Assembly (NCBI RefSeq): GCF_030818655.1
Contig: NZ_JAUTAN010000001.1
Location: 4,154,001-4,218,000 of the forward strand
Reading direction: 5' to 3'
Source of the DNA: Nocardioides zeae
GTDB taxonomy: Bacteria > Actinomycetota > Actinomycetes > Propionibacteriales > Nocardioidaceae
DNA: 64,000 bases
The notes under the pieces were generated by a model. The model did no database searches. It saw only the letters and a list, made by a program, of their open reading frames with translations, and had not been told where the DNA came from. The position numbers were made by a program, and so were the translations under genes. Positions 33,945-42,516 of this stretch are shown here, piece by piece (position 1 is the first letter of the stretch; each line of letters opens with the position of its first letter).

Positions 33945-33960
33945 GTGACCATTCGGAAAC
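33945..33960 (+). promoter_or_regulatory. GlnR-like box, proximal
   Basis: GTGACCATTCGGAAAC matches the published GlnR box form GTnAC-N6-GAAAC at every defined base. It ends 22 bp before the ATG of the Nit1C cluster's first gene, a cluster whose members are named for nitrogen-starvation response. So close to the start codon it would overlap the -35 region of a near-leaderless promoter. Confidence 0.55.
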
Positions 33961-33982
33961 ACTCGGACCGTGGACTTCTCCC

Positions 33983-34807
33983 ATGAGGTTCACCGCCCAC
34001 GACGCGCACCGGCACATCGGTCGGCTCCCGGCGTACCCCTTCTACGGGGGGCCGCCGATCCAGCCCGACGTGACCGCCCGCGAGAGCGTCGCCGAGCTGG
34101 TGGCCGACCTCGACGCGGAGGGCACGGAGCGGGCGCTGGTGCTGCCCAACTACGGCGTGCCCGACCCCGACGTCTCGTTCCGCCTCAACCACCTCGCGCT
34201 CGACGCGGCGCACGCTGACGACCGGATCCGGTGCGGGCTGTGGGTGTCGCCGAAGGCCTCCGACGCCGAGCGCAACACCGCCGCCCTGGCCCTCGCCGCG
34301 GAGGACGGCGTGGCCGCCCTCAAGACCAGCTTCCTGCTCGGTGGCGCGGTCGACGACCCCGACTGCCGGGTCGAGCTCGACCGGATCTTCACGACGGCCG
34401 CGGAGCTCGACCTCGTCGTCCACGTGCACACCTCGCCCGGCGCGGCGTCCGACGTGGACCGCATCGGCGAGCTGGTCGAGCGCCACGGCGACGCCACCAA
34501 GATCCACCTCGTCCACCTGGGCGGCGGGATGAGCGGCCACATGAAGCTCATCGGCGGCCGCTTCTTCGACTGGATCGAGGCGGGCAAGCAGGTCTACACC
34601 GACACCTCCTGGGCCATCGGGTTCGCTCCCGTGTGGCTCTGCCAGGAGATCCAGCGGCGCGGCATCGGCGCCGACCGCGTCCTCTTCGCCACCGACACCC
34701 CCTGGGGCGACCACGCGGGCGAGCACGCCCGCCTGGCCGCCGCGACCGACGACCCCGAGCTCACCGCCGCGCTCTTCCGGGGCAACTTCGAGGCCCTCTA
34801 CGGCTGA
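33983..34807 (+). CDS. Amidohydrolase-family (PF04909-like) metal-dependent hydrolase
   Basis: A 274-residue TIM-barrel hydrolase. Metal-ligand positions are visible as DAHRHIG at the N-terminus (residues 6-12), VVHVHTSPG (about 149-157), HLVHLGG (175-181) and the Asp of LFATDTPWGDHAG (about 233-245). The WGDHAG end is characteristic of the ACMSD/uracil-type amidohydrolases. It leads the Nit1C operon and has no strong ribosome site. It may hydrolyse a C-N bond in the pathway's product or intermediate; the substrate is unknown. Confidence 0.85.
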   Translation: MRFTAHDAHRHIGRLPAYPFYGGPPIQPDVTARESVAELVADLDAEGTERALVLPNYGVPDPDVSFRLNHLALDAAHADDRIRCGLWVSPKASDAERNTAALALAAEDGVAALKTSFLLGGAVDDPDCRVELDRIFTTAAELDLVVHVHTSPGAASDVDRIGELVERHGDATKIHLVHLGGGMSGHMKLIGGRFFDWIEAGKQVYTDTSWAIGFAPVWLCQEIQRRGIGADRVLFATDTPWGDHAGEHARLAAATDDPELTAALFRGNFEALYG

Positions 34808-34849
34808 GACCGCACCACCCCCCCCGCACACCGACCACAGGAGACCCGC

Positions 34850-35374
34850 ATGCCCACGTTCGACGACGAGATCATGGCCAACATCGAGAAGTCCGTGGCC
34901 GAGATCCCGCACCCCTCGCAGCCCAAGGGCACCAACCTCTACGGCTCGACGAAGATCTTCCCGGACTACCAGGCGAGCGAGGGGCAGAGCTACCTCACCC
35001 TCGTGCACGGCATCCCGCACGAGAGCTCGGTCAGCTTCGTCGCCGTCCTCCAGGCGACGCGCGCACTGCGCAAGGGCTTCGAGTCGGCGCTCTACTTCTA
35101 CGGCCCGGGCGCCCTGGCCTGCGTCGACACCCGTGGCTTCCCGACGACGGGCGACGTCGCCTTCCCCGGCAACCAGAACATGAACGACTCCATCAAGACG
35201 TTCGTGAAGGAGGGCGGCACGGTCTTCTGCTGCCGCTTCGGGCTCGCGCTCCACGGCAGCCGCGAGGAGGACCTGATCGAGGGCGTCATCCCCGCGCACC
35301 CGCTCGACGTGCAGGACGCGGTCATCCACTACGCCAACAAGGGCGCCATCATCAACTCCGTCTACAACCTCTGA
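34850..35374 (+). CDS. MSMEG_0572/Sll0783-family nitrogen starvation response protein
   Basis: A 174-residue protein of the Sll0783 family, recognised from its even composition and conserved blocks: EIPHPSQPKGTNLYGSTKIF, HGIPHESSVSFVAVLQATRA, YFYGPGALACVDTRGFP and the Cys pair in VFCCRFGLALHGSREEDL. In cyanobacteria the gene is induced by nitrogen shortage and is needed for PHB accumulation. It is always linked with a nitrilase and a radical SAM gene. Its biochemical role is not known. A GGAGA ribosome site lies 6 nt before the ATG. Confidence 0.93.
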   Translation: MPTFDDEIMANIEKSVAEIPHPSQPKGTNLYGSTKIFPDYQASEGQSYLTLVHGIPHESSVSFVAVLQATRALRKGFESALYFYGPGALACVDTRGFPTTGDVAFPGNQNMNDSIKTFVKEGGTVFCCRFGLALHGSREEDLIEGVIPAHPLDVQDAVIHYANKGAIINSVYNL

Positions 35375-35384
35375 GGGCCGGACG

Positions 35385-36452
35385 ATGACCGCACCGGCCC
35401 CCTCCACCCGGGTGGACGTCGCCATCCAGGGCATTCGTCTCCTCGACGCCCCCGTCGCGCGCCGTGCCGGCGCGGGACCCAGCGACGACGGGCACGTGCT
35501 GCTGGGCGGGGTCGGCGCGGCCATCCCCCTCAATCCCCGCAGCCCCTACACCGTCCGGGGCGGCAAGCTGCTCCTCGACGGCGCCGACACCGGCCTCGGT
35601 CTCGAGGCGATCCGCCGCCCGCGGTTCTACGACCTCACGACCGCCGACGGCGTCCCCTACGAGAAGATCGCCCGCCTGCACTCCTCCCACGTGCTGGCCA
35701 CGACGGTGGTGCAGACCTGCGCCCGGTACGCCGAGGCCGAGCGCTGCCGCTTCTGTGCCATCGAGGAGTCGCTGCGGGCGGGCGCGACGGTGGCGGTGAA
35801 GACCCCGGCCCAGATCGCCGAGGTGGCGCTCGCCGCCCACGAGCTCGACGGGATCACGCAGGTCGTGATGACGACGGGCACCTCGACCGGCCGTGACCGC
35901 GGTGCGACCCACCTGGCCCGCTGCGTGCGGGCCGTGCGCGCCGTGCTCCCCGACCTCCCCATCCAGGTGCAGTGCGAGCCGCCCGGCGACCTCGCGACCA
36001 TCACCGAGCTGAAGGAGGCGGGCGCCAGCTCGATCGGCATCCACGTGGAGTCGCTCGACGACGAGGTGCGGCGCCGCTGGATGCCGGGCAAGGGCAGCGT
36101 GCCGATGGCGGAGTACCGCGCCGCCTGGGCCGAGGCCGTCCGCGTCTTCGGCTGGAACGAGGTCTCGACCTACGTCCTCGTCGGCCTCGGCGAGGACCCC
36201 GACGAGCTCGTCGCCGCGGCGGCCGAGCTCATCGCGATGGGCGTCTACCCCTTCGTCGTCCCCTTCCGCCCTCTCGCCGGCACCCTCGCGACCGACGTCG
36301 ACCACGTGCCGGCCCCCGACCCGCGGGTCGTCGCCGACGTGACCACCCGCGTCGCCGCCCTCCTGCGCGCCGCCGGGATGGCCGGCGCCGACCAGTCTGC
36401 CGGCTGCGCGGCCTGCGGCGCCTGCTCCGCGCTCTCGTGCGAGGGGGCCTGA
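35385..36452 (+). CDS. MSMEG_0568-family radical SAM protein
   Basis: A 355-residue radical SAM-like enzyme 10 bp after the Sll0783-type gene. The cluster motif in TCARYAEAERCRFCAI is spaced C-x8-C-x2-C (Cys112, 121, 124) instead of the usual C-x3-C-x2-C. The barrel is otherwise typical (TTGTSTGRDRG SAM region, GASSIGIHVESLD, YVLVGLGEDPDE). A second Cys group, GCAACGACSALSC at the C-terminus, could hold an auxiliary Fe-S cluster. It would make a 5'-deoxyadenosyl radical to modify a Nit1C intermediate; the reaction is unknown. Confidence 0.9.
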   Translation: MTAPAPSTRVDVAIQGIRLLDAPVARRAGAGPSDDGHVLLGGVGAAIPLNPRSPYTVRGGKLLLDGADTGLGLEAIRRPRFYDLTTADGVPYEKIARLHSSHVLATTVVQTCARYAEAERCRFCAIEESLRAGATVAVKTPAQIAEVALAAHELDGITQVVMTTGTSTGRDRGATHLARCVRAVRAVLPDLPIQVQCEPPGDLATITELKEAGASSIGIHVESLDDEVRRRWMPGKGSVPMAEYRAAWAEAVRVFGWNEVSTYVLVGLGEDPDELVAAAAELIAMGVYPFVVPFRPLAGTLATDVDHVPAPDPRVVADVTTRVAALLRAAGMAGADQSAGCAACGACSALSCEGA

Positions 36453-36453
36453 G

Positions 36454-37908
36454 GTGACGCTCGACCTGCACGTCCTCGCCGGGGTACGACGCGACACCGC
36501 CCCCGCGCGCACCCCGGCCCCCGGCTGGTCGGTGGCCGAGGCCGCGTCGGCGGCCGAGCACGCGGCGTACCGGCGCCTGCGGCGCGACGTGTTCGTCGCC
36601 GAGCAGGGCGTCTTCGCCCGCGACGACCTCGACGCGGTCGACGACGACCCGCGCACGGTCGTGCTGCTCGCGCGCGCGGCGGACGGCACGGTGCTGGGCG
36701 GTGTGCGCCTCCACCCGGCGCCGGAGGCCGACGGCTCCGTCCGGGTCCGCGACATCGGTTGGTGGCGGGGGAGCCGTCTCGTCGTCGCCCCCGGCGCGCG
36801 CAGCGTCGGCCACCTCGGGCCTGCCCTCGTGCGGGCCGCCTGTGCCCGGGCCGAGGCGGAGGGCGCGCTGCGGTTCGACGCCGTCGTGCAGGTCGCCAAC
36901 GAGCGGCTCTTCTCGCGGCTCGGCTGGCGCACCCGCGCCTCGGTGACCGCGCACGGCACGCCGCACGTCGTCATGGACTGGCCGATCGACCGCGTCCAGC
37001 GGCTCGCGGACGCCACGAAGGCGGCGCTCGGCCGGCTGCTGGACCCGTTGCGCGCGGGGGTCCCGGCGGGGTACGTCGGGGACGACGCCGCCCCCGTCCC
37101 GAGCGCCGACGGGCTCGTCGCCGCGTGCGACGCGATCCTGCCGTCGATGGTCGAGCGCGACCCCGAGTGGGCCGGCTGGTGCGCGGTGCTCGTCAACGTC
37201 AACGACCTCGCGGCCATGGGCGCCCACCCCGTCGGGCTGCTCGACGCGGTCGGGGCCCGCGACGCCTCCTTCGCGCGCCGCGTGCTCCGCGGTCTCGGCG
37301 ACGCCGCCGCCGCGTGGGGCGTGCCGGTGCTGGGTGGTCACACGCAGCTCGGCGTGCCCGCGGCGCTGTCGGTGACCGCGCTCGGCCGGACCGACGACGC
37401 CCTGCCGCGTCCCGTGCCCGGGGGTGGTGGCCGTGCCGGCGACGTCCTCCGCGTCACCGCCGACCTCGGCGGCGGCTGGCGACCCGGCTACACCGGCCAG
37501 CAGTGGGACTCCACCTCCCACCGTCGGCCCGACGACCTGCGGGCGCAGGCCCGCGTCGTACCGACCCTGGCGCCCACCGCCGCCAAGGACGTCTCGATGA
37601 GCGGCCTGGTCGGCACCACGGGGATGCTCGCCGAGGCGAGCGGCTGCCGCGCCGTGCTCGACGTGGCAGCGATCCCCACGCCCGCCGACGCGCGCGTCGG
37701 CGACTGGCTCACCTGCTTCCCGGGCTTCGCCGTCGTCACCGCCGAGCGCCCCACCGCGCTCCCCGGTCACGCGGCCGCCCTGCCCCACCACGTCGACACC
37801 GCCCGCTGCGGCGCGCTCACCCCGGGGACCGGGGTCGGGCTGCGCTGGCCGGACGGCGTCGTCACCGAAGCCGTCCGTCACACCGTCACAGGAATGGGAC
37901 CAGCATGA
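36454..37908 (+). CDS. MSMEG_0567/Sll0786-family GNAT-AIR synthase fusion
   Basis: A 484-residue two-domain protein from GTG 36454. Residues ~20-175 are a GNAT acyltransferase (YRRLRRDVFVAEQGVFA, VLGGVRLHP, NERLFSRLGWR). Residues ~200-480 are an AIR synthase/PurM-like ATP-dependent domain: VNVNDLAAMGAHPVGLLDAV, VLGGHTQL and the Gly-rich ADLGGGWRPG. PurM-like enzymes activate carbonyl or amide groups with ATP. This fusion is a Nit1C hallmark. Stop overlaps the nitrilase ATG. Substrate unknown. Confidence 0.92.
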   Translation: MTLDLHVLAGVRRDTAPARTPAPGWSVAEAASAAEHAAYRRLRRDVFVAEQGVFARDDLDAVDDDPRTVVLLARAADGTVLGGVRLHPAPEADGSVRVRDIGWWRGSRLVVAPGARSVGHLGPALVRAACARAEAEGALRFDAVVQVANERLFSRLGWRTRASVTAHGTPHVVMDWPIDRVQRLADATKAALGRLLDPLRAGVPAGYVGDDAAPVPSADGLVAACDAILPSMVERDPEWAGWCAVLVNVNDLAAMGAHPVGLLDAVGARDASFARRVLRGLGDAAAAWGVPVLGGHTQLGVPAALSVTALGRTDDALPRPVPGGGGRAGDVLRVTADLGGGWRPGYTGQQWDSTSHRRPDDLRAQARVVPTLAPTAAKDVSMSGLVGTTGMLAEASGCRAVLDVAAIPTPADARVGDWLTCFPGFAVVTAERPTALPGHAAALPHHVDTARCGALTPGTGVGLRWPDGVVTEAVRHTVTGMGPA

Positions 37909-38816
37909 GCACTCCCGCCACCACTCCGTCGGCTGGCGCTGTCGCCGCCGTCTGCGCCGGCTTCGGCCGCGACGTCGAGGAGAACCTCGCCCAGGTCGCC
38001 GCCCACGTCGAGGCCGCCCGCGCCCAGGGCGTGCGCCTCCTCGCCCTGCCCGAGGCCTGCCTGGGCGGCTACCTGTCCGTGCTCGGCCGCGGCCGCGACG
38101 GCAGCGGCGACGAGCTGCCGGCCGACCTGCCGCCCGTCATGGACCTCGACGGTCCCGAGCTGCGCCGCGTCGCCGCCATCGCCCGCGAGATGACGCTCGT
38201 CGTCGGTCTGTGCGAGTCGGACGGCGCCGAGCGCTACAACACGGCCGCCATCGTCACCGGCGACGGCGTCGTCGGGGCGCACCGCAAGGTGCACCAGCCG
38301 CTGGGGGAGAGCCTCTTCTACGCCGCGGGCGACACCTACGCCGCGTTCGACACGCCGGCCGGGCGCGTCGGCGCGCTGATCTGCTACGACAAGGCGTTCC
38401 CGGAGGCGGCCCGCGCGCTCGCGCTCGACGGGGCCGAGGTCGTCACCTGCATCTCGGCGTGGCCGGCCTCGCGCACCGCCGGCGCCGCGGACATCGCCCA
38501 GGACCGCTGGACGACGCGCTTCAACCTGTTCGACGCCGCACGGGCGCTGGAGAACCAGGTCGTGTGGGTCGCCTCCAACCAGCACGGCACCTTCGGGTCG
38601 CTGCGCTTCGTCGCCAACGCGAAGGTCGTGGGCCCGGGCGGCGACGTGCTTGCCAGCACCGGCACCGCCGCCGGTCTCGCGGTCGCCCACGTCGACGTGC
38701 CGGCCGCGCTCGAGACCGCCCGGCGGGCGATGTTCCACCTCGGCGACCGTCGTCCGGACACCTACCCGGCGACCCTCGCGCAGGGCGCCCCGACGCGGGA
38801 GCCGGTCCGTGCCTGA
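37905..38816 (+). CDS. Nit1C-type nitrilase (Nit6803 family)
   Basis: A 303-residue nitrilase that hydrolyses R-CN to acid and ammonia. The full catalytic set is present: Glu50 in LPEACLGG, Lys128 in HRKVHQPLGES and Cys160 in LICYDKAFPEAARAL. The length and the start at ATG 37905 (ATGA overlap) fit the bacterial Nit1 subfamily. Nit1C nitrilases have been tied to cyanide and nitrile assimilation in pseudomonads, which would fit a cluster under nitrogen control. The true substrate is presumably made by the cluster's own enzymes. Confidence 0.94.
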   Translation: MSTPATTPSAGAVAAVCAGFGRDVEENLAQVAAHVEAARAQGVRLLALPEACLGGYLSVLGRGRDGSGDELPADLPPVMDLDGPELRRVAAIAREMTLVVGLCESDGAERYNTAAIVTGDGVVGAHRKVHQPLGESLFYAAGDTYAAFDTPAGRVGALICYDKAFPEAARALALDGAEVVTCISAWPASRTAGAADIAQDRWTTRFNLFDAARALENQVVWVASNQHGTFGSLRFVANAKVVGPGGDVLASTGTAAGLAVAHVDVPAALETARRAMFHLGDRRPDTYPATLAQGAPTREPVRA

Positions 38817-39126
38817 GGCCACCTTCACCGTGCGCTGGCCCGACGGCGCCGTCACCGACTGCTGGTCGCCCTCCCTCGTCGTCCACGACCACCTCGACGA
38901 GGGGGCCACCTACACCGTCGAGGAGTTCACGCGCCGCTCCGCCGCGGCACTGGCGGAGGGGAGCGAGCGGGTCAGGGCGCGCTACGGCTTCGCGTGCACC
39001 GCCTCGGCCGCGTCGCTCGACCTGATCGAGGTCCGCGCGGCCACCCACGCGCCCGACGCCCCCGTCGAGGTGCTGCGCCTGTTCCCGCCCCTGCCTGCGT
39101 CCCTGCCCGAGGAGGCTCCCCGATGA
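38809..39126 (+). CDS. MSMEG_0570-family nitrogen starvation response protein
   Basis: A 105-residue protein from GTG 38809, overlapping the nitrilase by 8 bp and the next gene by ATGA. The start FTVRWPDGAVTDCWSPSLVV and the region YTVEEFTRRSAAALAEGSERV are typical of the family. It is a small soluble protein, possibly a subunit or cofactor carrier; the family has no assigned activity. Its linkage is restricted to Nit1C clusters. Confidence 0.88.
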   Translation: MPEATFTVRWPDGAVTDCWSPSLVVHDHLDEGATYTVEEFTRRSAAALAEGSERVRARYGFACTASAASLDLIEVRAATHAPDAPVEVLRLFPPLPASLPEEAPR

Positions 39127-40499
39127 GCACCGCACCCACCCTGCACCGCACCGGCGTCGTCGTGGTCGGCGGCGGCCAGGCCGGACTGTCGACCAGCTGG
39201 TACCTCACCCGCGACGGGGTCGACCACGTCGTGCTCGAGGCCGGGACGGCCACCCACGAGTGGGCCGACACCCGCTGGGACGCCTTCACCCTCGTCACGC
39301 CCAACTGGCACTGCCGGCTGCCGGGCTGGTCCTACGACGGACCCGATCCCGACGGCTTCATGAGCCGCGACGAGGTCGTCGCGTGGCTGGCGGGCTACCC
39401 CGCGAGCTTCGGCGCCCCGCTCCGCGAGCACACCCGCGTCACCGCGCTCACCGAGCGCGAGGGCGGTGGCTTCGTCGTCGACGCGGTCGGTCCCGCCGGG
39501 CCCGAGGTGTGGGAGGCCGACCAGGTCGTCGTGGCGACCGGTGGCTACCACGTGCCGATCGTGCCCGCCTGGGCCCCGGCGCTCTCGCCGTCCGTGACGC
39601 AGCTGCAGTCGGCGGACTACCGCAACCCCGACGCGCTCCCCGACGGCGAGGTGCTCGTCGTCGGCACCGGCCAGTCCGGCGCCCAGATCGCCGAGGACCT
39701 CCACCTCGCCGGGCGGCGGGTCCACCTCGCCGTCGGCGACGCGCCGCGGGTGGCGCGCCGCCACCGCGGCCGCGACGTGATGACGTGGTTGGCCGAGATG
39801 GGGCTCTACGACACGTCGGTGGCGCAGTACCCCGGCGGTCTCGCCGCGCGCGAGAAGACCAACCACTACGTGACGGGCCGCGACGGCGGGCGCGACATCG
39901 ACCTGCGGGCGTTCGCGGCCGAGGGGATGCGGCTCTACGGGCTGCTCGACGGCCTCGAGGCCGGCAGCGGCACGACGGTGACGTTCCGCCCCACCCTGCG
40001 GGCCGCGCTCGACGCCGCGGACGACACCTACCGGTCCATCTGCCGCGACGTCGACCGCTGGATCGAGGCGCGCAACGCCGAGGGTGCCGGGATCGACGCG
40101 GCGCCGGCCGCGCCGTACGAGCCCGTCTGGGAGCCCGAGACCGAGCCGGGGTCGCTGGACCTCGCCGCGGCGGGCGTCACGAGCGTGGTGTGGGCGATCG
40201 GCTACCGCCCGGACTACCGCTGGGTGCGCGTCGGGGTCTTCGACGGCACGGGGCGACCGACCCACACGCGCGGGGTGACCGCGGTGCCGGGGCTCTACTT
40301 CCTCGGTCTGCCCTGGCTGCACACGTGGGGCTCGGGCCGCTTCCTCGGGATCGCGGCCGACGCCGAGCACGTCGCCGGCTGCATCACGGGACGCCCGACG
40401 CGCACCACGCCCGCCGCGTCCGCGCTCGCCCGCGAGGTGTCCCCGGGGCCCTGGGGTCGCGACGTGCGGGTCGAGACCGCCGCAGCCGCCGCGCGCTAG
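39123..40499 (+). CDS. MSMEG_0569-family flavin-dependent oxidoreductase
   Basis: A 458-residue FMO-like flavoprotein. The FAD site VVVVGGGQAGLSTSWYL (about residues 12-28), the linker RWDAFTLVTPNWHCRLPGW, the NADPH site VLVVGTGQSGAQIAEDL (about 178-194) and the C-terminal LPWLHTWGSGRFLG are all present. Related enzymes add oxygen to N or C; in this cluster it may oxidise an amine toward an oxime, nitrile or N-oxide. That step is inference. Start ATG 39123 overlaps the previous stop. Confidence 0.9.
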   Translation: MSTAPTLHRTGVVVVGGGQAGLSTSWYLTRDGVDHVVLEAGTATHEWADTRWDAFTLVTPNWHCRLPGWSYDGPDPDGFMSRDEVVAWLAGYPASFGAPLREHTRVTALTEREGGGFVVDAVGPAGPEVWEADQVVVATGGYHVPIVPAWAPALSPSVTQLQSADYRNPDALPDGEVLVVGTGQSGAQIAEDLHLAGRRVHLAVGDAPRVARRHRGRDVMTWLAEMGLYDTSVAQYPGGLAAREKTNHYVTGRDGGRDIDLRAFAAEGMRLYGLLDGLEAGSGTTVTFRPTLRAALDAADDTYRSICRDVDRWIEARNAEGAGIDAAPAAPYEPVWEPETEPGSLDLAAAGVTSVVWAIGYRPDYRWVRVGVFDGTGRPTHTRGVTAVPGLYFLGLPWLHTWGSGRFLGIAADAEHVAGCITGRPTRTTPAASALAREVSPGPWGRDVRVETAAAAAR

Positions 40500-40510
40500 G
40501 GTCACCGGCC

Positions 40511-41380
40511 GTGCCCGCCCTCCGCATCGCCGCCGTCGCCGCCCACTTCGGGCGGGACGTCCAGCGTGCCGTCGCGAAGGTCGAGGGCATCATCGGCGAC
40601 GCCCGGGCGGCGGGCGCGGGCCTGCTCGTGCTGCCGGACGCGACGTTGGGCGGCTACCTCTCCGACCTCCGCCACCCCGACCCGGCCACGCTGCCGCCGG
40701 CGCTGGCCGAGGACTCGTGGGAGGTGCAGCGCATCGTCGCGCTGGCGCGCGAGATGGTGGTCTGCTTCGGCTACGCCGAGGAGGTCGTCGTCGACCGCCC
40801 CGGCGACCCCGCGGGGCCGGAGCTGCGGCTCTACAACACGGCGCTCGCCGTGACGGGCGACGGCGTGCTCGGCCGGCACCGCAAGGTGCACCAGCCGGCG
40901 GGGGAGTCGCTCGTCTACGCCGCGGGCACGGCCTTCGAGGCCTTCGACACGCCCGTCGGGCGGCTCGGCATGCTCATCGACTACGACAAGACGTTCCCCG
41001 AGGCCGCCCGCACCCTCGCCCTCGACGGGGCGCGGCTGCTGGCGTGCCTCTCGGCGTGGCCCGCGAGCGTCACCGACCGCGCCTCCCGCCTGCCCCAGGA
41101 CCGGCAGTCGCGCCTCTTCGACCTGTACGACGCGGCCCGCGCCGCCGAGAACCAGGTCGTCTGGGTGTCGTCGAACCAGACCGGCGTGATGGGCGGGCTG
41201 CGCTTCCTCGGCCAGGCCAAGGTGGTCGGACCGGGCGGCGACGTGCTGGCGCGCACCTCGTCCAAGGGCGGGCTCGCGCTGGCGGAGGTCGACGTCGACG
41301 TCGAGGTCGCGCGGGCCCGCCGGCTGCTCCACCACCTCGCCGAGCGGTCGCCCGCGGCGTACGGGACCCTGGGCGCGTGA
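40511..41380 (+). CDS. Nitrilase-fold protein lacking catalytic Glu and Cys
   Basis: A 289-residue protein of the carbon-nitrogen hydrolase fold, 30-45 percent-like in layout to the nitrilase two genes upstream (same HRKVHQPAGES and NQVVWVSSNQTG blocks). The catalytic Lys125 is kept, but Glu is Asp43 (VLPDATLGG) and the nucleophilic Cys is Asp157 (MLIDYDKTF; codon GAC at 40979-40981). The rest of the fold is well preserved, with no frameshift or stop, so it looks selected as a non-hydrolytic partner or an enzyme of altered chemistry. Start GTG 40511 is 11 bp after the flavoprotein stop; the stop overlaps the glycosyltransferase GTG. Confidence 0.9.
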   Translation: MPALRIAAVAAHFGRDVQRAVAKVEGIIGDARAAGAGLLVLPDATLGGYLSDLRHPDPATLPPALAEDSWEVQRIVALAREMVVCFGYAEEVVVDRPGDPAGPELRLYNTALAVTGDGVLGRHRKVHQPAGESLVYAAGTAFEAFDTPVGRLGMLIDYDKTFPEAARTLALDGARLLACLSAWPASVTDRASRLPQDRQSRLFDLYDAARAAENQVVWVSSNQTGVMGGLRFLGQAKVVGPGGDVLARTSSKGGLALAEVDVDVEVARARRLLHHLAERSPAAYGTLGA

Positions 41381-42471
41381 GGATCGCGCTCCTGACCTAC
41401 TCGACGAAGCCGCGCGGCGGCGTCGTCCACACGCTCGCGCTCGCCGAGGCGCTCGTCGGGCTGGGGGCGGAGGTCGACGTCTGGACGCTGGGGCGTGGCG
41501 GGGACACCGCCTTCTTCCGTCCCGTCGCGCCCGGGGTCGGGGTGCACGCCGTGCCCTTCGAGGCCCGGGACGACGAGAGCGTCGGCGAGCGGATCCTGCG
41601 CTCGATCGAGGTGCTGGGCGCCGCCCTCCGGGACGCCGGGCAGGCGTACGACGTCGTGCACGCCCAGGACTGCATCTCGGCCAACGCGGCGCTGGGCGCC
41701 GGCCTGCCGTGCCGACGCACCGTGCACCACCTCGACACCTTCACGACTCCCAAGCTCGTGGCCTGCCACGATCGTGCCGTCGCGCTGCCCACCCACCTGC
41801 TCTGCGTGTCCGCCTCGGTCGCCGCCGAGGTCGAGGAGGGGTGGGGACGCACGCCCGTGGTCGTGCCGAACGGGGTCGACGCGGCCCGGTTCGCGGGCGG
41901 AGCGGGGGACGCGGTCGGCCGGGCGACGTGGGCCGCCCACCTCGGGCGCTACGTGCTGGCCCTCGGGGGCATCGAGCCCCGCAAGGGCACGCTCGACCTG
42001 CTCGAGGCGTTCGCCGCGCTGCGGGCGTCGTCGCCCGACCACGCCGACCTCGAGCTGGTGGTCGGCGGGGGCGAGACGCTGTTCGACTACCGGGACTACC
42101 GGGCCGCCTTCGATGCCCGGGCGGCCGAGCTGGGCGTCACGCCGGTCGTGCTGGGCCCGGTCCCCGACCCCGACCTGCCGTCGCTCGTCGCCGAGGCCGC
42201 CGTGCTCGGCTTCCCGTCGACGAAGGAGGGCTTCGGGCTCGCCGCGATGGAGGCGCTGGCCGCGGGCGTCCCCGTCGTCTGCCGCGACCTGCCGGTGCTG
42301 CGCGAGGTGTTCGGGTCCGCCGTCCTGTTCGGGGCGTCCGTGCCGGAGCTCGTCGAGGCGCTCGACCGGGCGCTGCGGACGCCGGTGGACGCAGAGGTCG
42401 GGCGGGCGTTGGCCGCGTCGTACACGTGGGAGAGCGCCGCGCGGCAGCACCTGGCCTGGTACGGCGCCTGA
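41377..42471 (+). CDS. MSMEG_0565-family glycosyltransferase
   Basis: A 364-residue GT4-type (GT-B fold) glycosyltransferase, the last gene of the Nit1C cluster. ALLTYSTKPRGGVVHTLALA opens the acceptor domain; the donor domain shows VVPNGVDAARF, LGGIEPRKGTLDLLEAF and the E-x7-E element in PSTKEGFGLAAMEALAAG. Its presence suggests that the cluster makes a glycosylated product, or that a sugar-linked acceptor is used. Start GTG 41377 overlaps the stop of the preceding gene. Confidence 0.92.
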   Translation: MRIALLTYSTKPRGGVVHTLALAEALVGLGAEVDVWTLGRGGDTAFFRPVAPGVGVHAVPFEARDDESVGERILRSIEVLGAALRDAGQAYDVVHAQDCISANAALGAGLPCRRTVHHLDTFTTPKLVACHDRAVALPTHLLCVSASVAAEVEEGWGRTPVVVPNGVDAARFAGGAGDAVGRATWAAHLGRYVLALGGIEPRKGTLDLLEAFAALRASSPDHADLELVVGGGETLFDYRDYRAAFDARAAELGVTPVVLGPVPDPDLPSLVAEAAVLGFPSTKEGFGLAAMEALAAGVPVVCRDLPVLREVFGSAVLFGASVPELVEALDRALRTPVDAEVGRALAASYTWESAARQHLAWYGA

Positions 42472-42516
42472 CCTGACCCCTCCCGGTTGTCAGCGCACCG
42501 GCCTAGGGTGCTGCGC

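Noticed and set aside
33611..35533. 640-residue minus-strand open frame over the Nit1C start
   Set aside because: Crosses the repeat element and three well-identified plus-strand genes; no motif of its own.
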